Shown one piece after another: positions 17,352 through 27,573 of a stretch of 64,000 nt of DNA. Source of the DNA: Wolbachia endosymbiont (group A) of Pogonocherus hispidulus (lineage in GTDB: Bacteria; Pseudomonadota; Alphaproteobacteria; Rickettsiales; Anaplasmataceae); contig NZ_OZ034750.1 of the NCBI RefSeq assembly GCF_964028195.1, positions 1,364,001-1,428,000 on the forward strand, read 5' to 3'. The position numbers and the translations under genes were made by a program. How positions within the stretch are numbered: the stretch's first letter is position 1; the number at the start of each line of letters is the position of its first letter. The notes beneath the pieces were generated by a model. It saw only the letters and a list, made by a program, of their open reading frames with translations. It ran no database searches and was not told the DNA's origin.

Positions 17352-18672
17352 GGGAGTGTTAAATAAACTGTGTCAAACCGAAAAGAAAAGTAATAAATTG
17401 ATATAAAAAAATGGAGGTTTGACAATGAGTCAGAAAGTAGTAAACAGAACTACCGGATTGGTAGATTATAAAGAATTAGAAACAAATATCCTGTCGTCTA
17501 TACGAGAAGGAAGACCGCTGACAGGAAGGGACGGAGCATTAACACCGTTTATAAAAAGGTTGCTGGAGGCGAGTCTAGAAGGTGAAATAGAAAACCACTT
17601 GTTGGCTGAAAGTGAAGAAAATAATCGAAGAAATGGGAGAAATGCAAAGACTTTACGTACAAGCGCAGGTTCATTTGAGCTTTTGACGCCAAGAGATAGA
17701 GAAGGAAGTTTCGAACCACAAATAGTCAAAAAAAGGCAAACAAACTTACATCCAGAGCTTGAAACGAAGATTTTGAGCACATTTGCCAGTGGTATGGGCT
17801 ATAGAGATATAGCGTCACATGTTGAGGAAATTTATGATCACAAAATATCGGTGGCAGAGATATCAAGTATTACTGACAAATTACTGCCTGTAATCAATGA
17901 ATGGCGGAGCCGTCCACTGCAATCAGTATATCCAATAGTGTTTATGGATGGGATGTTTTTTAAGATCAAGGAGGACGGACATTGCGTGAGTAAATGTATG
18001 TACAACATATTAGCAAAATGGCAGAAAAGAAGTACTGGGCTTTTATTTGGCTGAAAGTGAGGGAGCTAACTTTTGGTTGGGAGTACTAAATGATCTAAAA
18101 GAGAGAGAAGTAGAAGATATTCTAATTGCCTGCGTTGATGGGCTAAAAAGCTTTCCTGCAGCTATAAACAGCGTGTTCCCTAATGCGGAAGTACAGCTAT
18201 GTATAGTGCATCAGATACGCAACTCACTGAAGTACGTGGCTAGTAAAGATGCAAAAAGTTTTTTGAGCGATTTAAAGAAGGTATATCAAGCTTCAAGCAG
18301 GGAAATTGCCGAGAATTATCTATTGGAATTGGGTGAAAAATGGGGCACAAAGTACCCTATGGTTTTGGCAGAATAACTGGGAAAATTTATCTGGTTACTT
18401 TAAGTATTCTGACCCAGTTAGGAGGATAATTTACACCACCAATCCCATAGAGGGGCTACACAGACAGATCAGAAAGTTCACTAAAACTAAGGGCTCGTTT
18501 ACCAGCTTGTACAAACAGGTATATTGTGCTATAAAGAAAGTAGAGGAGAAATGGACTATGGCTTTGCCTAATTGGGCATTAACTATGTCTCAGCTCGACA
18601 TTTTCTTTCCTAACAGACTGAAAATTGAGTTGAGTTAAAAATGCGGTTTGACACAGTTTATTTAACACTCCC
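17352..18672. mobile_element. IS256-family insertion sequence
   Basis: The 1321-bp element is bounded by 29-bp inverted repeats that are perfect at 17352-17380 and 18644-18672 (outer ends GGGAGTGTTAAATAAACTG). It carries one transposase frame, broken twice. No 8-9 bp target duplication is visible in the flanks, so one side may have been rearranged after insertion. A truncated, internally deleted relative lies at 40.2-40.4 kb. Confidence 0.9.
17425..18638 (+). pseudogene. IS256/Mutator-type transposase, frameshifted
   Basis: Three overlapping frames (to 18054, from 18047 to 18376, from 18306 to 18638) together cover a full Mutator-type transposase. The catalytic residues are all present: D in VFMDGMFF, D in CVDGLKSF and E in TNPIEGLHRQ. 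A frameshift near 18030-18050 (before LAESEGANFWLGV) and one near 18360 (after KWGTKYPM) break it. The start is the ATG at 17425, with GGAGG upstream. It is probably inactive unless slippage restores the frame, and IS256 elements are not known to need that. Confidence 0.85.
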
Positions 18673-18726
18673 ATTTTCTAAGGAAATTATCTTGATATTT
18701 ATGGTCCTTCAAGCATGCCACTAGCT

Positions 18727-19650
18727 TTAAGGTTTTGTAGGCCAGTCGCCTACATTAATAGGAACACCTACCTTAAGTAGGTTCTTTGCCACTTCTATTT
18801 CCCCTATTTTTTTACCCTTTTCTTTATCAATCTGTATTCTTTTAGATACTGACATAATTAATGAATAAAATTTATCACGTATTTCTTCATCCTCAATTTT
18901 ATTATACTCTCTCACTAAATCTAGTACTCCATTTTCTCCCTCATTACTTCTTTCAATTTCAACATTGCCTTTTTCTATTAGTTCACTAATTTTCGGCAGT
19001 AGAGTTTTGGCATGCGTTGATAATTCGTTTGCTATGCTAAGCAGTTTTCCTATTGTCATGACATGGGTTCCTTGCTCGTAGCGTCTTATTTGACCACCTG
19101 TTAAACCGACTTTATTTCCTAAATCTTCCTGAGAACGTCCTCTTGCTAGCCTCCAGTCTTTCATATTTTCCCCTGTTTTATAGGCTATAAAATTAACTAC
19201 CTCTGTTTTATCATGTTTCTCAAGTTCATCTTTAGACAAGCCTGTTGTTTGGAGAATGATATCAACAGAAATACCCGCTTTAAGTAGATTCTTTGCTACT
19301 TCTGCTTTTTTACCTTCTTCTTCCCCCATCTGGATAGATTTATTTAATGCAGAGGCTATCTTACATAATTCCTGATTCCTAAATTTTTTACATTCTCTAA
19401 CTAGATTTAATGTTTTTTCTACCTCACCTTTCTCTGATGCCGTCGATTCAGGCAGTAGTTTTGCCATATCAATCATTAGTTCCACTACTATCATACAGAA
19501 TGTAATGATTGAAATCGGATTTTCCCCTCGCTCATATCTGGACATTTGCTTCTCTAATACTCCGACTTTACTTCCTAGACCTGCTTGAGTATATTTTTGC
19601 CTTTCCCTCTCATATTTTAACTTTTTCCCTACTTCATAGTCTGTAGTCAT
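18727..19650 (-). CDS. transcriptional regulator with two XRE-type HTH domains
   Basis: The 307-aa protein is built of two similar halves. Each starts with a helix-turn-helix of the XRE type (GKKLKYERERQKYTQAGLGS then SRYERGENPIS near the N-terminus; MKDWRLARGRSQEDLGNKVG then RRYEQGTHVMT in the second half). Each half continues with a helical segment ending in AKNLLKAG(I/V). Double-HTH proteins of this kind are common around phage WO islands in Wolbachia. Nearby are a recombinase relic and ankyrin genes, so it is probably a prophage-derived regulator. Its targets are unknown. Confidence 0.85.
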   Translation of the reverse strand: MTTDYEVGKKLKYERERQKYTQAGLGSKVGVLEKQMSRYERGENPISIITFCMIVVELMIDMAKLLPESTASEKGEVEKTLNLVRECKKFRNQELCKIASALNKSIQMGEEEGKKAEVAKNLLKAGISVDIILQTTGLSKDELEKHDKTEVVNFIAYKTGENMKDWRLARGRSQEDLGNKVGLTGGQIRRYEQGTHVMTIGKLLSIANELSTHAKTLLPKISELIEKGNVEIERSNEGENGVLDLVREYNKIEDEEIRDKFYSLIMSVSKRIQIDKEKGKKIGEIEVAKNLLKVGVPINVGDWPTKP

Positions 19651-19772
19651 GTCTCTTTAAAATATTTTGAGACAAAGATATACTCTTTTATCTAAGATTC
19701 TATTAAAGAACACTCTCCTACCGCACAGAAATGTAAAATAGGAGAGCTGAGTAAAAGAGGTTTCTGCTTTCT

Positions 19773-20723
19773 CTAAATATGTGCACCACGGCTGATAAGG
19801 TACTCCTTTACGTCCTCTTTATACCTTTTATCTTGATATTCACTATCTTGAATAGCCAAGCGCAGCGGTGTATTATCATTCTTGTCTCTGGCATTTATAT
19901 TTGCCCCATTTATTACAAGACATTTGACCATGTCAAAGTTACAATGTTCAGCAGCTATATGTAATCCAGTGGTGCCATCTTCTGTTGTAGCACTGACATA
20001 AGCTCCTTTCTCTATTAGGTATTCTACTACTTCAACATTATCTCGCTCAACAGCATCAAGTAAAGGTGTCCAGCCGTTTTTTTCCACAAAGTTTACATCA
20101 ACTCCTTTCTCCTCTACCAAATATTCAACAACATCCAAGTGGCTACATAATATTGCTGTTTCCAACAGATCATTGCCGTCATAAACAACATTTTTTTCAT
20201 CTATCAGATATTCTATAGTATCCAGGTCACCACCTACAACAGCTTGACCAAATAAAGTACCTCCATATTCGTCTGCTGTCATAGGATCAATACCCTTTTC
20301 TTCTACAAAATATTTGACTATTCTAACATGGCCATATTGAAATGCATAATATACGGGAGAACCTTCACCGTCAGTAATATTATAATCAGCACCCTGATCT
20401 ATTAAAAATCTTACCACATCAATATTTCCTGAATAGACAGCGTAATACAACGGAGTCCAACTACATTCATCCTGAGCGTTTAAATCAGCTCCTTCAATTA
20501 GAATATATGCAGTTAAATACAAATTACCTTTTTTTGCAGCAATACACAAAGGAGTACATCTGTACCGACCAATAGCGTTAATATCAGCCCCTTTCTCTAT
20601 AAGATGTTTAACTGCTTCAAGATTACCTTCTTCCACAGCTAAATGCAAAGGCGTATTTCCTTTATCACTCTTAACATTAACATCTTTCTTATCTACTAAA
20701 TACTTTTCTATGATATTACACAT
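19773..20723 (-). CDS. ankyrin-repeat protein
   Basis: The 316-aa product is almost entirely ankyrin repeats, about nine units, starting at GNTPLHLAVEEGNLEAVKHL and ending at NTPLRLAIQDSEYQDK. There is no signal peptide, membrane helix or extra domain. GAGG lies 6 nt before the ATG, in a leader (TTAATTTAGTGAGG) shared with the 78-aa gene at 20885 and the gene at 1049. Such proteins mediate protein-protein contacts. A host target is possible but cannot be seen from the sequence. Confidence 0.9.
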   Translation of the reverse strand: MCNIIEKYLVDKKDVNVKSDKGNTPLHLAVEEGNLEAVKHLIEKGADINAIGRYRCTPLCIAAKKGNLYLTAYILIEGADLNAQDECSWTPLYYAVYSGNIDVVRFLIDQGADYNITDGEGSPVYYAFQYGHVRIVKYFVEEKGIDPMTADEYGGTLFGQAVVGGDLDTIEYLIDEKNVVYDGNDLLETAILCSHLDVVEYLVEEKGVDVNFVEKNGWTPLLDAVERDNVEVVEYLIEKGAYVSATTEDGTTGLHIAAEHCNFDMVKCLVINGANINARDKNDNTPLRLAIQDSEYQDKRYKEDVKEYLISRGAHI

Positions 20724-20884
20724 ACCAACCTCACTAAATTAATAAAACTATTCCATTCTACAGACACAAACATTATTTTTTTATTAACTGCAAAACCCGT
20801 ATAAATTCCTATATGCACTGCTCATTCTCTCTCATGAGGGCATTCATAATTATGCTAATATCTTATATATATTAATTAATAATC

Positions 20885-21121
20885 TCACTTTCTTCCCTCT
20901 TCAATGGCCTCTTCTATGACAGCAGCTATTTCGTTCAACTTCTTCAACTGATTAACTTCTGAATTTGCACGCATTTCCTTAAGCACCTTTTGATAAAGAT
21001 CTTGTCTTTTCTCATTATCGAACAGTTTGCAGTATAGTTTTAGCTGCTCAGGGGTCTTTGATAGTAGTCGTGCTAGCGTATTGTTGCTTAATTCTCTACG
21101 GCTATTGTTATTATTACTCAT
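20885..21121 (-). CDS. small helical unknown protein
   Basis: The 78-aa charged protein begins MSNNNNSRREL and is otherwise predicted helical (LARLLSKTPEQLKLYCKLFD, then a Glu/Ala-rich end). TTAATTAGTGAGG with a spacer of 8 nt precedes the ATG. It sits 160 bp upstream of the ankyrin gene on the same strand. No family is recognised. The strong ribosome binding site and clean frame make it credible. Confidence 0.55.
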   Translation of the reverse strand: MSNNNNSRRELSNNTLARLLSKTPEQLKLYCKLFDNEKRQDLYQKVLKEMRANSEVNQLKKLNEIAAVIEEAIEEGRK

Positions 21122-21373
21122 GTAAAAATCCTCACTAATTAACGCTTCAATTTTTTTTAATGTTTACTACTGTTTTCTTAGTAGTATTGGCATAAAGCCA
21201 TCTATTTTGGCGGAAGTCAAGAGATTTTTTAAATATTTATTTGTTATTAATAATAGTAAGGATATCAATATATTAATTTCGAAGTTGAAAAGTAAAATCA
21301 ATGGTAGTTGGGCTGACACTTTCCACTTTTTCTAGCTTTGTGCCAAGCTTTAGAGCATTATACAACGCATAAC

Positions 21374-22447
21374 TCACACAACAACTATTCCGCCAACTAC
21401 CGCTATGGCGTACATTTTCAATACACAAGCTATGATACTACTGACTAGTAATGCTGCACCAACACTACCAGCCAAGATTGCTCGTCTTTGTTGCATTGAT
21501 GGTTTTTCTTTTTTGTCTGCAGTATTTTCTTTGCTAGACCCATTATCAAAACATGCAGCAGAAGAAAGGCTGTTGGAAGCATCTTGCTCTTGTATGTCAG
21601 TTTCTGTTACAGCAGTTTCATTTTTTTCGCATATTCCAGCATTATCAAGCTTTTCTATTGAAGCAGCGATATCTTTGTCCTCTATAGCTATTGCATTACT
21701 GTTTTCGCATGGTTTATGTTCTATAGATTCTTCAAGACTACTTTCATTACTATTTTCATATGCATCAACTGGTACCACGATATTATCTTGAAGCACTTTT
21801 TCACTTCTAGCTGTAGTAGCTTTGGCTGTTACAACAGTGGACTGCTGGGTTACTCTCTTATTAACAAGTTCTCCGGAGAATTTTAAGATTTCTTCTACAG
21901 CCTCACTATTTTTACGTGCTTCAGCATAGGTGAATGGAGTGTAAGTTGTTTCTTTGCCATTTGAATGTTTTATCGTTATTCTTTTTTTGACAATCTCTTT
22001 CAAGATACCATTTTCCTCAGAGATTTTTAACACTGCTCTCATAATGTCATTGTCTCTACGTGATATAGCATCTGTAAGTATTGTATGATTTTCTTCCCGA
22101 CCATCTGAATGTTTTGTGGTCATCTCTTCATTCAGAACTTCCTTTAATAGTTTTTGTTTTTTGGCTTCTTCTAAAAGATCTTTTACAGCTTGATTATTTT
22201 TATGACTTATAGCATAATGTAGTAGTGACAATGCCTCCTCTCTACCCTGATACTTGTAAGTTATTTTTGCTAAAAGAATCGTACTTGCGTTATAGCTGGA
22301 CCTTTTGAATATTCCATTTCTGAACCTTCCAGCAATACCTTTCCCTTCTTCTATTTCTCTTGCTAGCTTTTGAATATTCTTTCTATCTTTATTTGTTAAT
22401 TCATATATATCACATACTAATTCACCAGTCAGTTTTGACGTTTTCAT
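21374..22447 (-). CDS. ankyrin-like protein with C-terminal membrane hairpin
   Basis: I chose the start at 22447 because AGGAGG lies 5 nt before this ATG; a start at 22507 would add 20 Thr-rich residues without such a site. The 357-aa protein has two or three degenerate ankyrin-like units in its first half (LLHYAISHKNNQAVKDLL, ILTDAISRRDNDIMRAVL, PFTYAEARKNSEAVEEIL). These are separated by inserts with a repeated KHS(D/N)GKE motif. An acidic Ser/Asn-rich linker follows, and two hydrophobic stretches at the extreme C-terminus (ILAGSVGAALLVSSIIACVL, then YAIAVVGGIVVV) end the protein. A tail-anchored topology is plausible. Function is unknown. Confidence 0.7.
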   Translation of the reverse strand: MKTSKLTGELVCDIYELTNKDRKNIQKLAREIEEGKGIAGRFRNGIFKRSSYNASTILLAKITYKYQGREEALSLLHYAISHKNNQAVKDLLEEAKKQKLLKEVLNEEMTTKHSDGREENHTILTDAISRRDNDIMRAVLKISEENGILKEIVKKRITIKHSNGKETTYTPFTYAEARKNSEAVEEILKFSGELVNKRVTQQSTVVTAKATTARSEKVLQDNIVVPVDAYENSNESSLEESIEHKPCENSNAIAIEDKDIAASIEKLDNAGICEKNETAVTETDIQEQDASNSLSSAACFDNGSSKENTADKKEKPSMQQRRAILAGSVGAALLVSSIIACVLKMYAIAVVGGIVVV

Positions 22448-22881
22448 AGTTCCTCCTATTGTAAGATTTGTTGATTTAGTTGTAGTAGTTGCAGTTGCTC
22501 GCTCCATAGCTTCGGTATCTTCAATAAGCTATGTTTTATTGTTTAAAGTATCTTCGGCTTTGTTGCATATGAAGGAGCGTAGATGGCAAATTCGAAGATA
22601 GGCAGAATTTTAAGTTAAGCAAAGTAAGATTGAAGGAAGCTATAAAAATTAGAAAACTTGATTGAAATTAGTAACGACAAAAAATCTTTTATTGACTCAA
22701 TTCTATTTTATTCTACAAATTTGCTTTAATTTTTCTTGTAAGTTCTCAACTGGGTGTGTATCCTTACGTGAGTGAAGATTGATAAAACGCATTCTATATC
22801 GCTAATTTTGTCAAATTGACAAGCAAGCGTGAGAGGAGTTCTTTTTTAGTGTTACTCCTTCACTCACAAATTTTGAAAAAC
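22448..22881. other. gene-free gap with an IS end remnant
   Basis: GGCTTTGTTGCAT at about 22558-22570 equals the outer end of the IS5-type elements at 51.8 and 53.2 kb, but no transposase follows. The rest is AT-rich and probably holds the nuoF promoter. No gene is supported. Confidence 0.4.
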
Positions 22882-24135
22882 ATGCTAAAAGAACAAGACA
22901 AAATATTCACCAACCTAAATGGTAAAGAAACTCCCCTGCTTGAGGGTGCAAAAAAACGTGGTAGCTGGCAAAAAACAAAAGAATTACTGGATTTAGGATC
23001 AGAAAAAATCATTGATGAAGTAAAGAAATCTGGCCTGAGAGGTCGAGGAGGTGCAGGATTTTCCACCGGCCTTAAGTGGAGCTTTATGCCTAAAAATCCT
23101 ACAAAAGCATATTTGGTAGTCAATGCAGATGAGTCAGAACCTGGTACATGTAAAGACAGAGACATATTACGATATGAGCCACACAAGCTACTTGAGGGGA
23201 TTCTTCTAGCTGGCAGAGCGATCAGCGCATCAGCTGCGTATATTTATATCAGGGGTGAATTTTATAATGAATATTTAGTTCTAAAAAAGGCACTTGAGGA
23301 AGCCTATAAAGAAAACTTAATTGGAAAAAATGCCTGCAAATCAGGCTATGATCTTGATGTGTTTATCCATAGGGGTGCAGGAGCTTACATATGTGGGGAA
23401 GAAACAGCTCAACTCGAATCAATTGAAGGAAAAAAGGGCTTTCCTCGCATGAAACCTCCATTTCCCGCAGGTGTTGGACTTTTTGGCTGCCCAACCACAA
23501 TAAACAACGTTGAAACTATAGCCATGGTTCCAGATATTCTAAATCGCGGAGGAGAATGGTTTGCATCTCTTGGTAAACCAAATAATACTGGCACTAAGAT
23601 CTTTTGCATTTCAGGGCACGTAAACAACCCGTGTAATGTTGAAGAAGAGCTCGGAATTCCACTACGTGAATTAATTGAAAAATACGCAGGTGGAGTGCGA
23701 GGAGGTTGGGATAATTTACTTGCTGTGATACCTGGTGGGTCTTCAGTGCCATTAATTCCAAAATCTATGTGTGATACTATTGAAATGGATTTTGATTCAT
23801 TAAAAGCTGCACAATCAGGGCTTGGTACTGCTGCTGTAATAGTGATGGATAAATCAACTGATATAATAGCTGCAATAGAGAGGTTATCACACTTTTATAT
23901 GCATGAGTCCTGTGGGCAATGCACACCATGCCGTGAAGGTACTGGATGGATGTGGAGGATTATGAGGAGGATGGTGGCAGGAGATATTAAGCCTAATGAA
24001 ATAGATAAACTGCTTGACCTTACGGCTCAAATAGAAGGACATACAATTTGCGCGCTTGGCGATGCTGCAGCTTGGCCGATTCAAGGATTAATAAGACATT
24101 TTCGCCATGTTATCAAAGAGAGAGCGATAATTTAA
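22882..24135 (+). CDS. nuoF: NADH-quinone oxidoreductase subunit F
   Basis: NuoF is the NADH- and FMN-binding subunit of respiratory complex I. The 417-aa protein has the nucleotide-binding [16 protein letters not shown], the FMN region [27 protein letters not shown], and the C-terminal 4Fe-4S cluster ligands [12 protein letters not shown] plus the Cys of HTICALGD. I chose the ATG at 22882 ([14 protein letters not shown]), which gives the family length; the frame is open for 22 more codons upstream without family sequence. The gene is separate from nuoI here, as complex I genes are scattered in Rickettsiales. Confidence 0.95.
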   Translation: MLKEQDKIFTNLNGKETPLLEGAKKRGSWQKTKELLDLGSEKIIDEVKKSGLRGRGGAGFSTGLKWSFMPKNPTKAYLVVNADESEPGTCKDRDILRYEPHKLLEGILLAGRAISASAAYIYIRGEFYNEYLVLKKALEEAYKENLIGKNACKSGYDLDVFIHRGAGAYICGEETAQLESIEGKKGFPRMKPPFPAGVGLFGCPTTINNVETIAMVPDILNRGGEWFASLGKPNNTGTKIFCISGHVNNPCNVEEELGIPLRELIEKYAGGVRGGWDNLLAVIPGGSSVPLIPKSMCDTIEMDFDSLKAAQSGLGTAAVIVMDKSTDIIAAIERLSHFYMHESCGQCTPCREGTGWMWRIMRRMVAGDIKPNEIDKLLDLTAQIEGHTICALGDAAAWPIQGLIRHFRHVIKERAII

Positions 24136-24163
24136 CTCTACTTATACTTCTTAAGCCGTTTTG

Positions 24164-24682
24164 CTACTTAGCAACCAGAGCTAAAAAATATTGATTCCCT
24201 TCTCTTTTAGGTGCCAATTCTACCTTTGCAATATCTTCAGTGTCTCTAATTAGCCGTTCTAATTTTTGCAGTCCAACTTCAGTGTTTATAAGCTCTCTGC
24301 CCTTAAATCTCATTGTAACTTTGATTTTATGTCCGTGGGCAAGTAGGTCTCTTGCTTGACGCAATTTTGTTCCGTAATCGTGATCACCAATATTAGGACC
24401 CAGTTTAATTTCTTTTATAGTTAATGTTTTTTGTTTCTTTTTTGCTTCACTTGCTTTCTTTTTTATATCATACTTTTGTTTGCTATAATCCAGAATTTTA
24501 CATACTGGAGGGGTTGAATCAGGTGCAATTTCTACCAAGTCTAAACCAACACCCTGTGCAAGTTCCAAAGCTCGTTCTATTGGCACGATTCCGACCATTT
24601 CACCACTATGATCAACTAAGCGCACCTCCTTAGCTGTGATGAATCCATTAATTCTGTTTTTATTGTTCTTTTTGACTTGCAA
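24164..24682 (-). CDS. infC: translation initiation factor IF-3
   Basis: IF-3 binds the 30S subunit and checks start codons. The 172-aa protein shows the N-domain (NGFITAKEVRLVDHSGEMVGIV), the linker Lys-rich helix, and the C-domain (KEIKLGPNIGDHDYGTKLRQ, KVTMRFKGRELI). The only suitable start is TTG with GGAG upstream. Rare start codons are typical of infC because IF-3 represses its own translation at non-AUG starts. It lies 12 bp after thrS, the common thrS-infC order. Confidence 0.95.
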   Translation of the reverse strand: MQVKKNNKNRINGFITAKEVRLVDHSGEMVGIVPIERALELAQGVGLDLVEIAPDSTPPVCKILDYSKQKYDIKKKASEAKKKQKTLTIKEIKLGPNIGDHDYGTKLRQARDLLAHGHKIKVTMRFKGRELINTEVGLQKLERLIRDTEDIAKVELAPKREGNQYFLALVAK

Positions 24683-24694
24683 ACTTTAACTCCC

Positions 24695-26596
24695 TTAATT
24701 CAAATTAATACTTTTTAACAACAATTCAATAGCCTTCTCCAAAGAAAAAGACTCCTGTCTTTCCGATCCTAAATTTCTCACTGACACAGTTTTACTTGTA
24801 ACTTCATTTTTGCCTACAATCCACAATATAGGAACCTTGTTTGAACTATGCAAACGTATCTTATAACTAATTTTTTCATTGGTCAAATCAGTCTTGACTC
24901 TCACACCTTGTTCTTTTAAAATATTGCTAATTTCTGTGGCGTAACCGTCAGCTTCATTTGTAATGGTCAGAATAGCAAGTTGCGTTGGAGCAAGCCAAAC
25001 TGGAAATTTTCCTGCATAATTTTCTATCAAAATTCCAATAAAACGTTCAAAAGTTCCAAGAATTGCCCTATGTAACATGACAGGGTGATGCTTGTGCCCA
25101 TCTGCCCCTATATAAAAAGCTCCCAGACGTTCTGGTAAAATGAAATCAACTTGTAATGTTCCACATTGCCAATTTCTGCCTATTGCGTCTTTCAAAACAA
25201 ACTCTAACTTTGGACCATAAAATGCACCTTCACCAGGGTTAAGTTTATAACTCAAGCCCGCTTCTTTAACGGCTTCAAGCAGCGCTTTTTCAGCTCTATC
25301 CCACACTTCATCATTACCTGCTCTAATATCTGGACGGTCTGAAAATTTCACAGAAATTTCATTGAATCCAAGCTCTGAATATACTTCTTTTAAAAGGTCA
25401 CAAAACTTTACAGTTTCAGAATTTACTTGTTCTTCCATACAAAAAATGTGTGCATCGTCTTGCGTAAAACCACGCACTCGCATCAGTCCGTGCAATGAGC
25501 CTGAGCTTTCATTTCTATGGCATGTGCCAAACTCTGCCATACGTATCGGTAAATCACGATAGCTTCTGGTGTGAGAATTAAAAATCTGCACATGACAGGG
25601 GCAACTCATGGGTTTTATTGCTAGCTTTTTGCTTTCAGACTCGTCAACAGTAAACATATTTTCACGAAACTTATCCCAATGTCCAGATCTTTCCCACAGC
25701 TCTTTGCCTACTAAAATAGGGGTTTTTACCTCAAAATAGCCATTATTTATCAACTTCTTTCTGATGTAAGACTCAAGAACATTATATAAAATATATCCTT
25801 GTTCATGCCAAAAAACCTGCCCGACAGCTTCCTCTTGAATGTGAAATAAGTCCATATCCTTAGCAATTTTGCGGTGATCGCGTTTCTCTGCTTCTTTGAG
25901 ACACTCAAGATAAGCGTTTAATTCATCCTGATTTCTCCATGCTGTGCCATATATTCGCTGCAACATTGGGCCCTTTGCATTACCTCGCCAGTATGCACCC
26001 GCTACTTTCATAAGTTTAAACGCTTTAACTCTGCCGGTTGATGGTGAGTGCGGACCACGGCATAGGTCTACAAAATCGCCTTGTCTATAAACAGTTAGGT
26101 TTTCATCCTCTGGTATGGATGAGATAATATCAACCTTATATTTTTCGCCTATACCACTAAAGAAATCAATTGCCTGTTTGCGAGTCCAAACCTCTCGAAC
26201 AAATCTGTGATTACTTTTTACAATCTCTTTCATTTTCTTTTCTATTGCGGTAAGATCGTCCGTAGTGAAGGTAAGATCTGTAGCAAAATCATAGTAAAAA
26301 CCGTCCTGAATTGTTGGGCCGATAGTAATCTGAGTATTAGGAAATAGCTCTTTCACTGCCTGCGCCATTATATGAGCAGCATCATGCCTTATTATATCTA
26401 AACCCGCTTCGTCACTCAGTTGTATTACCTCTATCTCTGTATCAGATTCAATTTCACGTGAGAGATCATATAACTCACCATTTACTTTCAATGCAACTGC
26501 TTCTTTCAAAGTATCCGGTTGTAATATATCAAAGCCAGTGACTTTACCACTGTATTCTTTTACTTTTTGTTCGGTTGAAAAAGTAACTTTAATCAT
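24695..26596 (-). CDS. thrS: threonine--tRNA ligase
   Basis: ThrRS charges tRNA-Thr and edits mischarged Ser. The 633-aa enzyme has an N-terminal TGS domain (1-60), the editing domain with [11 protein letters not shown], and the class II catalytic core with zinc ligand Cys in [12 protein letters not shown]. Motif 2 region is [22 protein letters not shown]. The C-terminal anticodon-binding domain begins near [11 protein letters not shown]. Length is normal. It is followed by infC in the same direction. The upstream gap holds palindromic repeats. Confidence 0.97.
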   Translation of the reverse strand: MIKVTFSTEQKVKEYSGKVTGFDILQPDTLKEAVALKVNGELYDLSREIESDTEIEVIQLSDEAGLDIIRHDAAHIMAQAVKELFPNTQITIGPTIQDGFYYDFATDLTFTTDDLTAIEKKMKEIVKSNHRFVREVWTRKQAIDFFSGIGEKYKVDIISSIPEDENLTVYRQGDFVDLCRGPHSPSTGRVKAFKLMKVAGAYWRGNAKGPMLQRIYGTAWRNQDELNAYLECLKEAEKRDHRKIAKDMDLFHIQEEAVGQVFWHEQGYILYNVLESYIRKKLINNGYFEVKTPILVGKELWERSGHWDKFRENMFTVDESESKKLAIKPMSCPCHVQIFNSHTRSYRDLPIRMAEFGTCHRNESSGSLHGLMRVRGFTQDDAHIFCMEEQVNSETVKFCDLLKEVYSELGFNEISVKFSDRPDIRAGNDEVWDRAEKALLEAVKEAGLSYKLNPGEGAFYGPKLEFVLKDAIGRNWQCGTLQVDFILPERLGAFYIGADGHKHHPVMLHRAILGTFERFIGILIENYAGKFPVWLAPTQLAILTITNEADGYATEISNILKEQGVRVKTDLTNEKISYKIRLHSSNKVPILWIVGKNEVTSKTVSVRNLGSERQESFSLEKAIELLLKSINLN

Positions 26597-26621
26597 TTAT
26601 CGACCCTTTTGTCATCCAAGT

Positions 26622-26815
26622 AACCCTATCCTTGTCATCCCCTATGATGTCATCCCAGTGCGTGACACTGGGATCCATCTTATTTTTATAATGGAAATTA
26701 GTTTAACGTATGCTTCTAAAATCTGTTGTCCATTGCACAATTTGCAAATATTTTTATACCTGGATCCCAGTGTCACACACTGGGATGACAAAAAAAGGAA
26801 CACTGAAATGACAGA
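26622..26815. repeat. palindromic repeat with a core shared with mnmE
   Basis: Two palindromes (about 26648-26678 and 26760-26790, unit CCCAGTGCGTGACACTGGGAT) enclose a core of about 85 bases. The core is the reverse complement of sequence inserted inside mnmE at 28.6-28.7 kb. This shows the unit is dispersed by copying. Confidence 0.8.
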
Positions 26816-26868
26816 AAAAAAGCACCTGGGTAACAAAGGAATGATTTGAAAGCTATAAATTTTTAACA

Positions 26869-27378
26869 TCAGTAATACGGCCTATTCTTTTTTAACCTGA
26901 GTGCAATTGCGTCTTCCCAAACTTCACCATTACGCAATAACTTTTCTTTATTGTACATTAGCTCCTCTCTTGTTTCAGTAGCAAATTCAAAGTTAGGACC
27001 CTCCACAATTGCATCAACTGGACATGCCTCTTGGCAAAGCCCGCAGTATATGCATTTTGTCATGTCAATATCATAGCGTGTGGTGCGACGACTACCGTCT
27101 TCTCTTTCCTCTGCTTCAATAACTATTGCTTGAGCAGGGCAGATAACTTCGCATAATTTACAAGCTATGCATCGTTCTTCACCGTTTGGATACCTACGTA
27201 ACGCATGCTCACCACGAAACCTTGGACTTAAAGGGCCCTTCTCCATAGGATACCTCAAAGTAACCTTTGGCTTAAACATATATTTTAATGTAATAACAAA
27301 CCCTTTAATTAACTCTACAAAAGACCAGTACCAAGCTAATTTCTTGAGCATAAAATATTTAAAACTTGTGTCAGTCAT
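26869..27378 (-). CDS. nuoI: NADH-quinone oxidoreductase subunit I
   Basis: NuoI carries two 4Fe-4S clusters that pass electrons in the peripheral arm of complex I. The 169-aa protein has both ligand sets: [16 protein letters not shown] and [16 protein letters not shown]. An N-terminal amphipathic segment ([22 protein letters not shown]) is also typical. Length matches the alphaproteobacterial family. Confidence 0.97.
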   Translation of the reverse strand: MTDTSFKYFMLKKLAWYWSFVELIKGFVITLKYMFKPKVTLRYPMEKGPLSPRFRGEHALRRYPNGEERCIACKLCEVICPAQAIVIEAEEREDGSRRTTRYDIDMTKCIYCGLCQEACPVDAIVEGPNFEFATETREELMYNKEKLLRNGEVWEDAIALRLKKNRPYY

Positions 27379-27573
27379 TATAAATCATATTATCAGTTTT
27401 CAAAATAAATATTTTTACCTGGGTGACTTTTACAGCTTTTCTATATAATACATTCACTAGTATGATAGTACTGCATTAATATAAACTAGCAAGATAGATA
27501 AAAATTTTGAATATTTTCAAATTAGGTATTTTGGTTTCTTAAGTGTAATATTGCTAAGTAGTTTATATAAATA

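Noticed and set aside
18025..18376. Programmed frameshifting in the IS256 transposase
   Set aside because: Two separate shifts are needed, no slippery run is evident, and IS256 transposases are normally one frame; decay is simpler.
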